64,000 nucleotides of DNA from Flavobacterium sp. ALD4 (GTDB lineage Bacteria > Bacteroidota > Bacteroidia > Flavobacteriales > Flavobacteriaceae), in assembly GCF_002836475.1 (NCBI RefSeq), contig NZ_PJBJ01000030.1:1240001-1304000 (forward strand). Direction: 5' to 3'. This document shows positions 25,469 to 34,797 of the stretch, one piece after another. Positions within the stretch are counted from its first letter, which is position 1; each line of letters starts with the position of its first letter. Position numbers and translations under genes: made by a program. The notes beneath the pieces are model-generated. The model ran no database searches, was not told the origin of the DNA, and saw only the letters and a program-made list of their open reading frames with translations.

Positions 25469-27385
25469 TTATTTATTTAGCGTGTTATTTTTGTTAAAAG
25501 TACCAATTTCATATTTTATTAAAACGGCTTTAATTTCGTCAATAATAGTTTCATCATCTATTGTCGACGGGATTTGAAACTCTTCTCCGTCTGCGATACT
25601 TCGCATCAGTTTTCGAAGAATTTTACCCGAACGAGTTTTTGGCAATCGATTTACGATAACCACATTTCTTAAAGAAGCGACAGCTCCTATTTGCTGGCGT
25701 ATGACATGGGTAATTTCATATTCTAATTGAAAATGTTCAATTCCGTCATTTAGTTTAGTAACCACGAGAGCTAGAGGTATTTGTCCTCTTAGGGCATCGT
25801 TGATTCCAATAACAGCACATTCTGCTATAGATTGATGAGAAGCGACTACTTCTTCCATCTCGGCCGTTGAAAGTCGATGCCCGGCAACGTTGATGACATC
25901 ATCGACTCTTCCGGTTATATAAATATAATCGTCGTCATCTTTATACCCTCCGTCACCTGAAAAATAATAGCCAGGATATTGTTCTAAATAGCCCGAATTA
26001 AAACGGGAATTGTCTTTCCATAAATCAAGTAGCGTTCCCGGAGGCAGTGGTAGTTTTACCACCACATATCCTTGTTGATTTGCTTGCGCTTCATTGCCTT
26101 CTTCATCAAATATTTTAATGTCATAGCCACAAACTGCCTTACCCACAGAACCTGGTTTTATGGGTAAAGTTTCAACTCCTAACATGTTCGCTATCATCGG
26201 CCATCCTGATTCGGTTTGCCACCAATGGTCAATTGCCGGAATGGGAATATGTTGGTTATACCATGCTAAAGTGGCAAGATCGCAACGTTCCCCAGCTAAA
26301 AACTGTGTTTTCAAAGAACTTAAATCATATTGTTTTATGAAATCTCCATTCGGATCTTCTTTTCTTATGGCGCGAATGGCTGTGGGTGCCGTAAACATCG
26401 CGTTTACTTTATGCTTTTCAATGATTCTCCAAAAGGTACTGGCATCCGGTGTTTTTATTGGTTTCCCTTCAAAAATAACCGTACTGTTTCTATTGATCAA
26501 AGGACCGTAAACGATAAAGCTGTGACCTACTACCCAACCCACATCCGATGCTGCCCAAAAAACAGCACCTTCTTTTATGTTGTAGATTTTTTGCATCGAA
26601 AATTTTAATGCAACAGCGTATCCGCCGGTGTCACGAACTACTCCTTTTGGTTTTCCGGTTGTTCCTGAAGTATACAAAATGTATAATGGGTGTGTGGCGT
26701 TAAGAGGTATGCAAGGCGTTTCTCTAGAGCCGTAAACTACCGCGTCATAATCTACATCATATTTTTTAAATGGAATTCTAGCGCCTAATTTTCTATTGAA
26801 TACGATTACTTTTTTAGGTCTGTGGGAAGCCAGTTCAATAGCCTCATCCACTAATGGTTTGTAGGTGATTAATTTGTCTACTTCTATTCCGGAGGAGGCA
26901 GTTATAATCATGCGAGGTTTGCAGTCGTCTATTCTGATTGCTAATTCATGCGGCGCAAAACCACCAAAAACAACCGAATGGATTACGCCAATTCTAGCAC
27001 AAGCTAACATTGCAAAGGCTGCTTGGGGAATCATTGGCATATATATTATAGCGGTATCCCCTTTTTTCATTCCCAATGATTGCATCCCTCCAGCGAGTTT
27101 TGCCACTTCGGTTTTTGCTTCTGAAAAAGTGTATTTTCGTATGGTTTGTGTCACTGGCGAATCATAGATAAATGCCACTTGATCACCGTGGCCATCCTCA
27201 ATGTGTTTGTCAAGTGCGAGATAGCATAAATTTAGCTCCCCGTCTTTATACCATAATGGATAGCCGTTATCATCTTCTGACAAGGTGATTTCGGGTTTGT
27301 TGTACCATTCGATTGCAGTTGCCTCCTCTTTCCAGAATTCTCCGGGATTAACGATGCTTTTTGCGTAATATTCGTTGTAATTCAT
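25469..27385 (-). CDS. prpE: Propionyl-CoA synthetase-like acyl-CoA ligase
   Basis: A 638-residue relative of Acs closer to PrpE. It starts MNYNEYYAKSIVNPGEFWKE. YTSGTTGKPKGVVRDTGGYA near 247 has the PrpE-type RDTGG continuation, IDHWWQTESGWPMIAN near 395 replaces the Acs TETGG with TESGW as in propionyl-CoA synthetases, and the C-terminal LPKTRSGKILRKLMR is present. It should activate propionate (possibly acetate) to the CoA thioester. It lies 17 bp after the response regulator gene and 16 bp before acs. Substrate assignment rests on these motifs, not on tests. Confidence 0.82.
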   Translation of the reverse strand: MNYNEYYAKSIVNPGEFWKEEATAIEWYNKPEITLSEDDNGYPLWYKDGELNLCYLALDKHIEDGHGDQVAFIYDSPVTQTIRKYTFSEAKTEVAKLAGGMQSLGMKKGDTAIIYMPMIPQAAFAMLACARIGVIHSVVFGGFAPHELAIRIDDCKPRMIITASSGIEVDKLITYKPLVDEAIELASHRPKKVIVFNRKLGARIPFKKYDVDYDAVVYGSRETPCIPLNATHPLYILYTSGTTGKPKGVVRDTGGYAVALKFSMQKIYNIKEGAVFWAASDVGWVVGHSFIVYGPLINRNSTVIFEGKPIKTPDASTFWRIIEKHKVNAMFTAPTAIRAIRKEDPNGDFIKQYDLSSLKTQFLAGERCDLATLAWYNQHIPIPAIDHWWQTESGWPMIANMLGVETLPIKPGSVGKAVCGYDIKIFDEEGNEAQANQQGYVVVKLPLPPGTLLDLWKDNSRFNSGYLEQYPGYYFSGDGGYKDDDDYIYITGRVDDVINVAGHRLSTAEMEEVVASHQSIAECAVIGINDALRGQIPLALVVTKLNDGIEHFQLEYEITHVIRQQIGAVASLRNVVIVNRLPKTRSGKILRKLMRSIADGEEFQIPSTIDDETIIDEIKAVLIKYEIGTFNKNNTLNK

Positions 27386-27402
27386 GATGTAGCTATTCTA
27401 AA

Positions 27403-27765
27403 TTATTGAATTAATTCCTGCACTTGTTCTACTAGTTTTTTTATTGAAAAGGGTTTTGTTACATAGAGATTTGCTCCTAATGAAAGTCCTTTTTCAATAT
27501 CTTTTTCCTTGTTCTTTGCCGATAGGAAGATGACTTTACAATGTTGTAATCGTTCGTCATTTTTTATTTGTTCCAATGTGGCAAAACCGTCAACCATAGG
27601 CATCATTACATCGAGAATGATTACGTCTGGAAGTTGTTTTTCTAGAATATCTAATGCTTCTTGTCCGTCACGCGCTATGAAAACTTCGAAATTATTCTTC
27701 TTGAATGTATATTCAAGTGACATAACAATATTGGGCTCATCATCTACAATTAAAATTTTCTTCAT
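27403..27765 (-). CDS. Receiver-only response regulator
   Basis: A 120-residue CheY-like protein consisting only of a receiver domain. The acidic pair is at D8-D9 (ILIVDDEPN), the phospho-acceptor is Asp 52 (VIILDVMMPMVDGF), the conserved Thr/Ser lies in KVIFLSAKN, and TKPFSIKKL carries the Lys. There is no output domain. It starts 2 bp after the SSS-histidine kinase stop, so it is the obvious partner. As in other CheY-like proteins it must act through protein contact or a phosphorelay. No DNA-binding regulator with a receiver is present nearby, so how the signal reaches transcription is open. Confidence 0.93.
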   Translation of the reverse strand: MKKILIVDDEPNIVMSLEYTFKKNNFEVFIARDGQEALDILEKQLPDVIILDVMMPMVDGFATLEQIKNDERLQHCKVIFLSAKNKEKDIEKGLSLGANLYVTKPFSIKKLVEQVQELIQ

Positions 27766-27767
27766 GG

Positions 27768-30476
27768 CTATTGTTTTTCAGTTGTATTATAATTGGGTAA
27801 TGTGAAAATAAATGTCGCACCATTCCCTAGTGTACTTTCGACCCAAATGTTCCCTTTGTGGTGTTCTATAATCTGTTTACAAATAGCGAGTCCTAAACCG
27901 CTTCCGACAGGTTTCTTTACGTTTTGATTTCGAGATTGATAGAACTTATCAAATATGGGTTCAAACTCTTCTCTTTTTATTCCTTTGCCATTATTGTGGA
28001 CGCGGACTTCTACATCTTTGTCATTCTCAGTTACCGTAATCGTAATTTCCCCATCGGTTTCAGAGCAAAATTTTATGGCATTTGATAATAGGTTGTGAAT
28101 AACCTGGATAATTCTTTCCTCGTCATAAAAGGCTTTTATTTCTTGTGAAGCGGCATTGAATACGACACTAATGTTTTGGTTTTTTATTAATTGGCTGACC
28201 GAGTCTATTGTGTTTTTTATGTTTTTTGAAATGTCATTTTTTGACAGATAAAGTTTCTGTTTTCCTGTTTCGAATTTCTCTAAATCCAGGATTTTGTCAA
28301 TCAAACGATTTAAACGATCCGATTCCGAAATAATACTTTGTAGAAACTGTTTTCTAACTTCTTTTGGAATGTCGTCGTCGTCGTCATGCAAGATTTCGCT
28401 TGCTGCACGAATCGCGGTAATAGGCGTTCTTAGTTCATGGGTAACGGTGTCCAGAAATTCATCTTTTTGAATGTCCTTATTTATTAATTCTTGATTGGCA
28501 TTTTTTAACTGTTCTGATATTTTTTTTAATTCAGTCGAAGTGTCGGTCAGTTTTTTGTTGATAATAATATTCTCTTGAGATTCTTCTAGAATGCGCAGTA
28601 CTTCGGGTAAGCTTATTTTGTCTTCTTTAATTACACTAGAGATTAAAATTTTAGCGGAAGCTGTACCAATATGACCGGTCAATAAATTCTCTGCAAATTT
28701 TATAAATCGGGCATCGGCAGTCGTAATGTTTTTATCGATATTGTATTTTACGTTAAAAATGTTCAGTGCGCGTTTTGTTCTGTCCTGCCCCAGGAAACGT
28801 TGCAACACTTTTTCAATGTCGGAGATGTAGGCGGTTCCTTTCCATACAAATGCATTCTCATGATTTGTGATGTATTTATCGATATCAACAAACATTTCGG
28901 CATAATTGCGCTCTCTGTAATTTCCCTTGAAACTTACCGAAACGGCAAGATAACTCATCGTGTTTAGCAGCATGCTCCAAAAAAAGGCATGTTGAATAGG
29001 TTCTAAATAATCCAGTCCAAAAAGCTGAAAAGGTTTTAATGTTTCAATTGCCCAAGGTCCTTCTTGAATGAATGTACTAGAAGAAGACGTGATTCCGATG
29101 GTATAAGGAAGTAATAAGGTATAAAAACAGACAAGGAAACCAAGAGTGATTCCCGTTATTGCACCTTTTTTAGATCCTCGTTTCCAGAATAAAGCACCAA
29201 AAAATGAAGGGGCTAATTGTGCAATAACAACGAAGGAAACTAAGCCTATGGAAACTAATGAGTAATCCAGAGCAAAAAACCGGTAGATAAAGTAGGCTAT
29301 AATAATTAATGAAAAAATAGCGATTTTTCTACTGTTCAAAATTCGTTTGTTGTTTTTTTTCTGAGAAGAATTTTCTAATGAACCTACAAATCCATAAGGA
29401 ATTAATAAGTTGTTACTGAGCATAGTGGATAGTGATATGGACGAAACAATAATCATGGAAATTGCTGCCGAAAACCCACCAAGAAACACTAAAACGGTCA
29501 AGGTGTTATTGTTGAAAAATTGTGGAATCAACAGAGAATAGGTATCTGCATTCAAACCTTGTCCTTCAAAAAGTATGTTGCCGCCCCAAGCAATTGGGAA
29601 AACGAAAAGATTAAAGGCTAGTAGATACAATGGGAAAAGCCATATTGCTGTTCTAATGTGTTTTTCGTTATTGTTTTCAACAATAGCGGTGTGAAATTGT
29701 CTAGGAAGGAGGAAAATAGCAAACATGGATAAAACGCAAAGAAAAAACCAATTTATACCTCCGGATAATCCTCCAATAGTATTTTTTTTGTCAAAGTTAT
29801 CTAGTAGTGCCGCTTTAGAATAGATGTCGTCAAAACCATCAAACACAAAGTAGGTTACATAAATGCCAATGATTAAGAAGAAGACTAATTTTAGAATAGA
29901 TTCCATCGCAACCGCAGTGACAATTCCGTGTCTTTTTTCGGAAGCATCTACATATTTTGTTCCGTAATAGGAGGCAAATAAAGCAAGTGCAATACAAACG
30001 TAAGTGGTGGTGTCACTAAAAATATTGGAACTCGACTGTGTATCGGTGACAATATTAAAAGTATCTGAAATGGATTTTAGTTGTAAAGCAATATAAGGCA
30101 AAATTCCCAAAATACAGATTAAGGTGACAACTGCTCCTAAGAAGCGGCTATTACCATATCGTAAAGAAATAAAATCAGCAATACTAGATATTTTGTTGAC
30201 TCTTGAAATTCGGACAATTCTTTTAAGGATAATCATCCAAGTTGGAATGATGATAACTGGGCCCACATAAATTGGGAGGTAACTTAATCCTGATTCTGCT
30301 GCAACCCCAATACTTCCATAATAAGTCCACGCAGTACAATACACAGCTAAGGAAAACGAATAGATATACGGATTAGTAGTCCATTTAGAATTACTCCTTT
30401 TTTCTGCCCAATGCGCTATATAAAAAAGAATTAATACATAGAGAGCTAAAATCAATAAAAGACCGATACTACTCAT
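27768..30476 (-). CDS. Na+/solute symporter-STAC-histidine kinase fusion (CbrA-like)
   Basis: A 902-residue sensor. Residues about 1-510 are a sodium:solute symporter (SLC5) domain with about 13 membrane helices, opening with WTTNPYIYSFSLAVYCTAWT and FISLRYGNSRFLG. Residues about 575-640 (FAENLLTGHIGTASAKILIS, then LPEVLRILEESQENI) match the STAC linker domain. A coiled coil follows. The DHp helix has FLDTVTHELRTPITAIR with His 680, and the ATPase has HNLLSNAIKFC (N box), NNGKGI (G1) and GSGLGLAICKQ (G2). CbrA-type kinases couple transport or binding of a metabolite to signalling. The gene overlaps the small membrane-protein gene by 8 bp and is followed after 2 bp by a receiver gene; its neighbours are ActP, PrpE and Acs, so the signal is probably a short-chain acid. 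Confidence 0.92.
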   Translation of the reverse strand: MSSIGLLLILALYVLILFYIAHWAEKRSNSKWTTNPYIYSFSLAVYCTAWTYYGSIGVAAESGLSYLPIYVGPVIIIPTWMIILKRIVRISRVNKISSIADFISLRYGNSRFLGAVVTLICILGILPYIALQLKSISDTFNIVTDTQSSSNIFSDTTTYVCIALALFASYYGTKYVDASEKRHGIVTAVAMESILKLVFFLIIGIYVTYFVFDGFDDIYSKAALLDNFDKKNTIGGLSGGINWFFLCVLSMFAIFLLPRQFHTAIVENNNEKHIRTAIWLFPLYLLAFNLFVFPIAWGGNILFEGQGLNADTYSLLIPQFFNNNTLTVLVFLGGFSAAISMIIVSSISLSTMLSNNLLIPYGFVGSLENSSQKKNNKRILNSRKIAIFSLIIIAYFIYRFFALDYSLVSIGLVSFVVIAQLAPSFFGALFWKRGSKKGAITGITLGFLVCFYTLLLPYTIGITSSSSTFIQEGPWAIETLKPFQLFGLDYLEPIQHAFFWSMLLNTMSYLAVSVSFKGNYRERNYAEMFVDIDKYITNHENAFVWKGTAYISDIEKVLQRFLGQDRTKRALNIFNVKYNIDKNITTADARFIKFAENLLTGHIGTASAKILISSVIKEDKISLPEVLRILEESQENIIINKKLTDTSTELKKISEQLKNANQELINKDIQKDEFLDTVTHELRTPITAIRAASEILHDDDDDIPKEVRKQFLQSIISESDRLNRLIDKILDLEKFETGKQKLYLSKNDISKNIKNTIDSVSQLIKNQNISVVFNAASQEIKAFYDEERIIQVIHNLLSNAIKFCSETDGEITITVTENDKDVEVRVHNNGKGIKREEFEPIFDKFYQSRNQNVKKPVGSGLGLAICKQIIEHHKGNIWVESTLGNGATFIFTLPNYNTTEKQ

Positions 30477-30663
30477 AATATTTTTTGATTATCGTGTAAG
30501 AGATCGCTATCGAGAACAACCATGCCGAAAAGATATAGATGTATATAATTGGAAAGCCAAAAAGAGATTTTGAATTGTCAAATAATAGCAATAGCGGTAT
30601 ATTCAGTGCTAGTAATAGCAGCATTGAAAGGGTAACCAACTTTTGTTCGTGTCTTTTTTTCAT
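30469..30663 (-). CDS. Small two-helix membrane protein before the sensor kinase
   Basis: A 64-residue protein (MKKRHEQKLVTLSMLLLLAL..) with two hydrophobic helices, about residues 10-25 and 37-57, separated by LFDNSKSLFGFPIIY. I prefer the ATG at 30661-30663; a longer frame reaches 30693 but adds an unlikely hydrophobic leader. It overlaps the SSS-kinase gene by 8 bp, which implies coupled translation, and may be a small subunit of that sensor just as the DUF4212 protein is for the symporter. This is an inference; similar short proteins often precede these kinases. No enzyme motif. Confidence 0.75.
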   Translation of the reverse strand: MKKRHEQKLVTLSMLLLLALNIPLLLLFDNSKSLFGFPIIYIYIFSAWLFSIAISYTIIKKYYE

Positions 30664-30744
30664 GATGTTAAATAATACAATCCCTACAAACAAATGTAGA
30701 GATTGTATGGTTTAAAAATAATTTTTATAAGTTAATTAATAATT

Positions 30745-32496
30745 TTAATGTGTTGCTTCTCCTGCACCAGAAGGAATTCTAATGTGCTCCACAATATCTT
30801 GAACATCTTGCGGAGGCTCCGGTGTAAAACTTTTAACAGTAAATGCTACGACAAAGTTAACTAGCATGGCTATAGTTCCAAAACCTTCAGGCGAAATTCC
30901 AAACCACCAGCTTTCTTTTAAGCCAGCAACAGCATCTTGTCCACCGTCAAAAAGACCGAATTTAAATTTCAACATGTAGAAAAGCATTAATAAAAGTCCG
31001 ATCACCATACCTGATATGGCTCCTTCTTTATTCATTTTTTTGTCAAAAATACCAAGGATAATCGCAGGGAAAAGAGAGGCAGCGGCTAATCCAAAAGCGA
31101 GTGCCACAACTGCGGCGACAAAACCTGGAGGATTTATACCGAAATAACCTGCAATAACTACTGCGACTGCTGCAGCTCCACGAGCAGCCCAAAGTTCTCC
31201 TTTTTCAGAAATATTTGGGTTGATCATTTTCTTGATAATATCATGAGATACAGAAGCTGAAATAACTAACAATAAACCAGCAGCAGTAGATAAGGCAGCA
31301 GCTAACGCTCCCGCTGCTACTAACGCAATAACCCAGTTAGGTAAGTTTGCAATTTCAGGATTGGCAAGTACCATGATATCTTTATCAATAATCAACTCAC
31401 TACCTTTATTTCCTTTTGCTTCTTCGGCTGCTAAAAAAGTGGCATCTTTAGAGGCATCATTATAATATTGAATTTTACCATCTCCATTTTTATCTTCGAA
31501 TGTTAACAAACCGGTTTTCTCCCATTTGGTAAACCAAGCTGGCATTGAAGTATAGTCTTTTCCGTTAACAGTCTCAATTAAATTTGTTTTTGCAAACACA
31601 GCAATTGCTGGTGCAGTAGTATATAATATGGCAATTAAAATCAATGCATATCCAGCTGATTTTCTGGCATCTTTTACTCTTTTAACAGTAAAGAAACGAA
31701 CAATAACGTGAGGTAATCCTGCAGTACCAACCATTAAGGCTAATGTGATTGCAAATACATCTATCATTGATTTTGTTCCATCGGTATATACTGCAAAGCC
31801 AAGATCTGTAGAAAGACCGTTTAGTTTGTCAAGTAAATAAGTGTCAGTACCCAAAACTGTTCCCCCCATTCCTAATTGTGGAACTGGGTTTCCTGTCATT
31901 TGTATAGAAATAAAGATAGCAGGAACCATGAAGGCGAATATTAACACACAATATTGTGCTACTTGGGTATAAGTGATCCCTTTCATTCCACCTAAAGTGG
32001 CGTAGAATAAAACAATTACCATACCTATGATAACTCCAGTATTAATATCAACTTCTAAAAATTTAGAAAATACGAGACCTACGCCACGCATTTGTCCAGC
32101 TACGTAGGTAAAAGAAACGACTAGCGCACAAACGACAGCAACGGTTCTGGCACTATTAGAATAGTAGCGTTCTCCAATGAAATCCGGTACAGTAAATTTC
32201 CCAAATTTTCGCAGATAAGGCGCTAGTAAAAGGGCCAGTAATACATATCCACCGGTCCATCCCATCAAGTAAACGGCTCCGTCATATCCATCAAAGGAGA
32301 TGATTCCGGCCATAGATATAAAGGAAGCGGCACTCATCCAGTCAGCGGCCGTAGCCATACCATTTGCTAATGGCGAAATTTCTCCACCGGCAACATAAAA
32401 TTCTTTAGTCGATGTCGCACGCGACCAGATTGCAATCCCAATATAGAGGGCAAATGTTACCCCAACAAGTATATAGGTCCAAGTTTGTAAATCCAT
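30745..32496 (-). CDS. actP: ActP-like cation/acetate symporter
   Basis: A 583-residue sodium:solute symporter with about 13 membrane helices. It begins MDLQTWTYILVGVTFALYIG. It has AADWMSAASFISMAGIISF near 52, the GLPHVIVRFFTVKRVKDARK signature near 262 with the cytoplasmic loop, and ALAAALSTAAGLLLVISASV near 394. Between helices, around residues 328-370, there is an extra hydrophilic loop with DKNGDGKIQYYND, very close to an EF-hand calcium loop. The family member ActP imports acetate and related short acids with Na+ or H+. It is preceded by a DUF4212 subunit gene and a porin gene and followed by the kinase system, giving strong support for acetate transport. Confidence 0.9.
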   Translation of the reverse strand: MDLQTWTYILVGVTFALYIGIAIWSRATSTKEFYVAGGEISPLANGMATAADWMSAASFISMAGIISFDGYDGAVYLMGWTGGYVLLALLLAPYLRKFGKFTVPDFIGERYYSNSARTVAVVCALVVSFTYVAGQMRGVGLVFSKFLEVDINTGVIIGMVIVLFYATLGGMKGITYTQVAQYCVLIFAFMVPAIFISIQMTGNPVPQLGMGGTVLGTDTYLLDKLNGLSTDLGFAVYTDGTKSMIDVFAITLALMVGTAGLPHVIVRFFTVKRVKDARKSAGYALILIAILYTTAPAIAVFAKTNLIETVNGKDYTSMPAWFTKWEKTGLLTFEDKNGDGKIQYYNDASKDATFLAAEEAKGNKGSELIIDKDIMVLANPEIANLPNWVIALVAAGALAAALSTAAGLLLVISASVSHDIIKKMINPNISEKGELWAARGAAAVAVVIAGYFGINPPGFVAAVVALAFGLAAASLFPAIILGIFDKKMNKEGAISGMVIGLLLMLFYMLKFKFGLFDGGQDAVAGLKESWWFGISPEGFGTIAMLVNFVVAFTVKSFTPEPPQDVQDIVEHIRIPSGAGEATH

Positions 32497-32523
32497 GATG
32501 TTTATTTTTTTATAGTTTTTAGA

Positions 32524-32784
32524 TTATTCGTCGTAGCCGTATTTTTTGTCTAGTTTGTTCATTAAATGAACATAAACAAATATCAGTATGACAAATACAT
32601 AAATTGAACCTTGTTGTGCAAACCAGAAACCAAGTGGGAAGCCACCTAATTTAAAGGAATCTAATGCTTGTTTGAAAAGGATTCCTGCTCCGTAGGAAAC
32701 AGCGAACCAAATACTTAATAATATCAGAAGGTATCTTAGGTTTTCCTTCCAATACGCAGTTGCGTTGTCTTGTTTATCGCTCAT
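32524..32784 (-). CDS. DUF4212 small subunit of the symporter
   Basis: An 86-residue protein with two membrane helices. It shows the family features: YWKENLRYLLILLSIWFAVS at the start, FKLGGFPLGFWFAQQGSIYV in the middle, and the VYVHLMNKLDKKYG end. DUF4212 proteins are always encoded beside ActP-type symporters and are thought to be their small subunit. It sits 27 bp before actP and 28 bp after the porin gene on the same strand. Confidence 0.93.
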   Translation of the reverse strand: MSDKQDNATAYWKENLRYLLILLSIWFAVSYGAGILFKQALDSFKLGGFPLGFWFAQQGSIYVFVILIFVYVHLMNKLDKKYGYDE

Positions 32785-32812
32785 GATAATATGATTTAAA
32801 AAGTTTAGTGGA

Positions 32813-34051
32813 TTATAGGTAAATCATTGCTTGCAGCGTAACAGTATTTACTGCTTTGTTTGTTCCGTATTTTAAAGTTTGGTATTCTAAAGTTAGTTTA
32901 GAATTATGACCGCTAAAAAATGCATTAGCACCAATACCCAATTGCGAAGCATTATCGTTAATCGCATCTATTTGTCTTTCATCATAAGACACATAAGGTT
33001 GAAAACGAGTTTTTGATTTTCCAGGAAGAACGTAACCCAGGTGCCCATGAGCCATTGATCCCGTTTCATAAGTGGTACCTAATCTATAGTTTTTTCCGTA
33101 ATCGGTGTTTTGATATAGGGCATAAGCTGTAATAGCTGCTCCTTGAGCTCCTACTGGTACATCATAAAAAGCATCAAGTCCAAAAATAGTAACATTTTCG
33201 CCACTTAAATTTCCAGCAGTATCAGCAATTACAGAACCATTAGGATGTGAAAAGAAACCAGCTCCAATATTAAACACCTTTTTTGTTCCTAAATAAGTTC
33301 CTACTTTATAAGGTAAAAAGTTACTCTCAGAATCTAAAAATCCATATTCAAAATAACCGGCGTATGTTCTTCCTGCTTCTTTTGAACCTAATAATCTTTT
33401 ACCGGTATAAGTTGCTGGACCGTTGTTTGTTGGTACTGTAGTTGCTTGTAAATTATTAGTTCCCGCACCGTTTATGGCAACGCGATATTGAAACTTCCCA
33501 ACAGTTCCTTTAGCGTAGACTCCAATGTGTCTGGCAAATTGATCGGATAGTCCCAAAGTTGCCCATGATTGTCTTTGGTTGTCCAGTGTCATGAGGTTTA
33601 AAGTACTTTGGTTGTTCAAACGAGAAATTCCATTCCAATAATGTAATCCACCTCCAATTGCATTATTTTTTCCAAGGCTGTATTGAGCCCATGCATCGTG
33701 CATAAATACTTGTGAACCTGCACCTAATCCAGTTGGGCTCATTGTATCTGAGTTTAGACTGTTAAGGCCCCAATGCGTTAGAATTAAAAAATCTTTGTTA
33801 ATTTGTGCGTATAGTAACACACGCGCTCTTCTCACGCTGAAATCCAGATCAGCTTGCTCATTCCCATTTGCGTCTAGTGGACGGTCTGAATTGTACTGTC
33901 CCCAAATTTGTGCCCAAGATATCACTCTAAGATACTTTGAGCCATCCTCATTAAGGTTAAATTTCATTCCGGCTCCATAATCAGGAGAACCCTGCGAAAA
34001 GCCTTTTAAGGATAGAAGCAGGACTGCTGCAATCAAATAAACTTTTTTCAT
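32813..34051 (-). CDS. Outer-membrane porin
   Basis: A 412-residue beta-barrel protein. The signal peptide MKKVYLIAAVLLLSLKGFSQ is cleaved after residue 20. The mature part shows alternating strands, FSVRRARVLLYAQINKDFL near 70 (the RRAR strand of phosphate-selective-porin-like barrels), and a final strand TVTLQAMIYL with terminal aromatic/hydrophobic residues. It probably lets small anions, here acetate or propionate, through the outer membrane. It is the first gene of the co-directional set porin - DUF4212 - actP - kinase - regulator - prpE - acs. An imperfect TAGACTTTG lies upstream; no full promoter match. Confidence 0.85.
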   Translation of the reverse strand: MKKVYLIAAVLLLSLKGFSQGSPDYGAGMKFNLNEDGSKYLRVISWAQIWGQYNSDRPLDANGNEQADLDFSVRRARVLLYAQINKDFLILTHWGLNSLNSDTMSPTGLGAGSQVFMHDAWAQYSLGKNNAIGGGLHYWNGISRLNNQSTLNLMTLDNQRQSWATLGLSDQFARHIGVYAKGTVGKFQYRVAINGAGTNNLQATTVPTNNGPATYTGKRLLGSKEAGRTYAGYFEYGFLDSESNFLPYKVGTYLGTKKVFNIGAGFFSHPNGSVIADTAGNLSGENVTIFGLDAFYDVPVGAQGAAITAYALYQNTDYGKNYRLGTTYETGSMAHGHLGYVLPGKSKTRFQPYVSYDERQIDAINDNASQLGIGANAFFSGHNSKLTLEYQTLKYGTNKAVNTVTLQAMIYL

Positions 34052-34159
34052 AATTAATTATTAGTTTGGTTAAGTGAAATGGTTAGTTTCGAGAGTGCCA
34101 AAGTCTAATTTTTTGTTAAGAAAAAAAAGTAAGGTATATATATGTGTAAAGTACTATAG

Positions 34160-34579
34160 TTAATCTTTAAAACGTTCCCATTTGATGAGCATAAACTTAT
34201 CTCCCAGCTCTGTTATTATCATCCCTGCCCCTGACAGTAAATCTTTGTTTTTTATGTATTCGACGAGTTCTAAGTGGGTATAGATTTTATAGGTAGGGTG
34301 GTAATTAGCGTGAGATGGTTTTTTGATGTTAAAAGACTTTACCCAGTTGCTGACAGTCACATGGGATACCCCAATAATACGCTCGATTTCTCGATAACTC
34401 AATCCTTCCAGATATAGCTGTAACGCTTTGGTTACATAGTATTCATCTATCTTTTTTCCGATTTTGTTAACAGTAAAAAAATAATTGCATTTTTTACATA
34501 AATACCTTTGTTTGTTGTTGATCACACCGCTTTTTATGATCTGGTTTCCTTGGCATTTTGGGCAGGCTAAAATCTCCAT
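34160..34579 (-). CDS. Zinc-ribbon/HTH regulator derived from IS1-type InsA
   Basis: A 139-residue protein. A zinc ribbon (ACPKCQGNQIIKSGVINNKQ, then LCKKCNYFF) forms residues 5-40. A helix-turn-helix follows (LQLYLEGLSYREIERIIGVS, then VTVSNWVK) at about 53-86. Both are as in IS1-family InsA. The rest (YKIYTHLELVEYIKN..AGMIITELGDKFMLIKWERFKD) is not transposase: there is no DDE catalytic domain and no terminal inverted repeats flank it. I read it as a domesticated DNA-binding protein, probably a regulator. It lies 108 bp before the porin gene on the same strand and divergently from the DUF294 gene, exactly where a regulator of the acetate module would sit. Confidence 0.78.
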   Translation of the reverse strand: MEILACPKCQGNQIIKSGVINNKQRYLCKKCNYFFTVNKIGKKIDEYYVTKALQLYLEGLSYREIERIIGVSHVTVSNWVKSFNIKKPSHANYHPTYKIYTHLELVEYIKNKDLLSGAGMIITELGDKFMLIKWERFKD

Positions 34580-34797
34580 ATATATAAAATTTGCATAAAT
34601 ATATTAATTTAGCATTTATATTTAGAATATAATGTAAAAAAAATGGTTTTAATTTGTTGAAACGCTATTTATAGTAATGATTTATTGAGGTTTTGATAAT
34701 TATTAAATACTATTTATTTGTGAGTTTTTCAGAGTTTAATCAGTCGGTAGTCAAAACCTTGTCTATTTTGTGTAATTTTAGTATTAATAAGTAGTTT

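Noticed and set aside
34160..34579. An IS1 insertion sequence
   Set aside because: No DDE domain, no terminal inverted repeats and no target duplication; the protein has an unrelated C-terminal domain.
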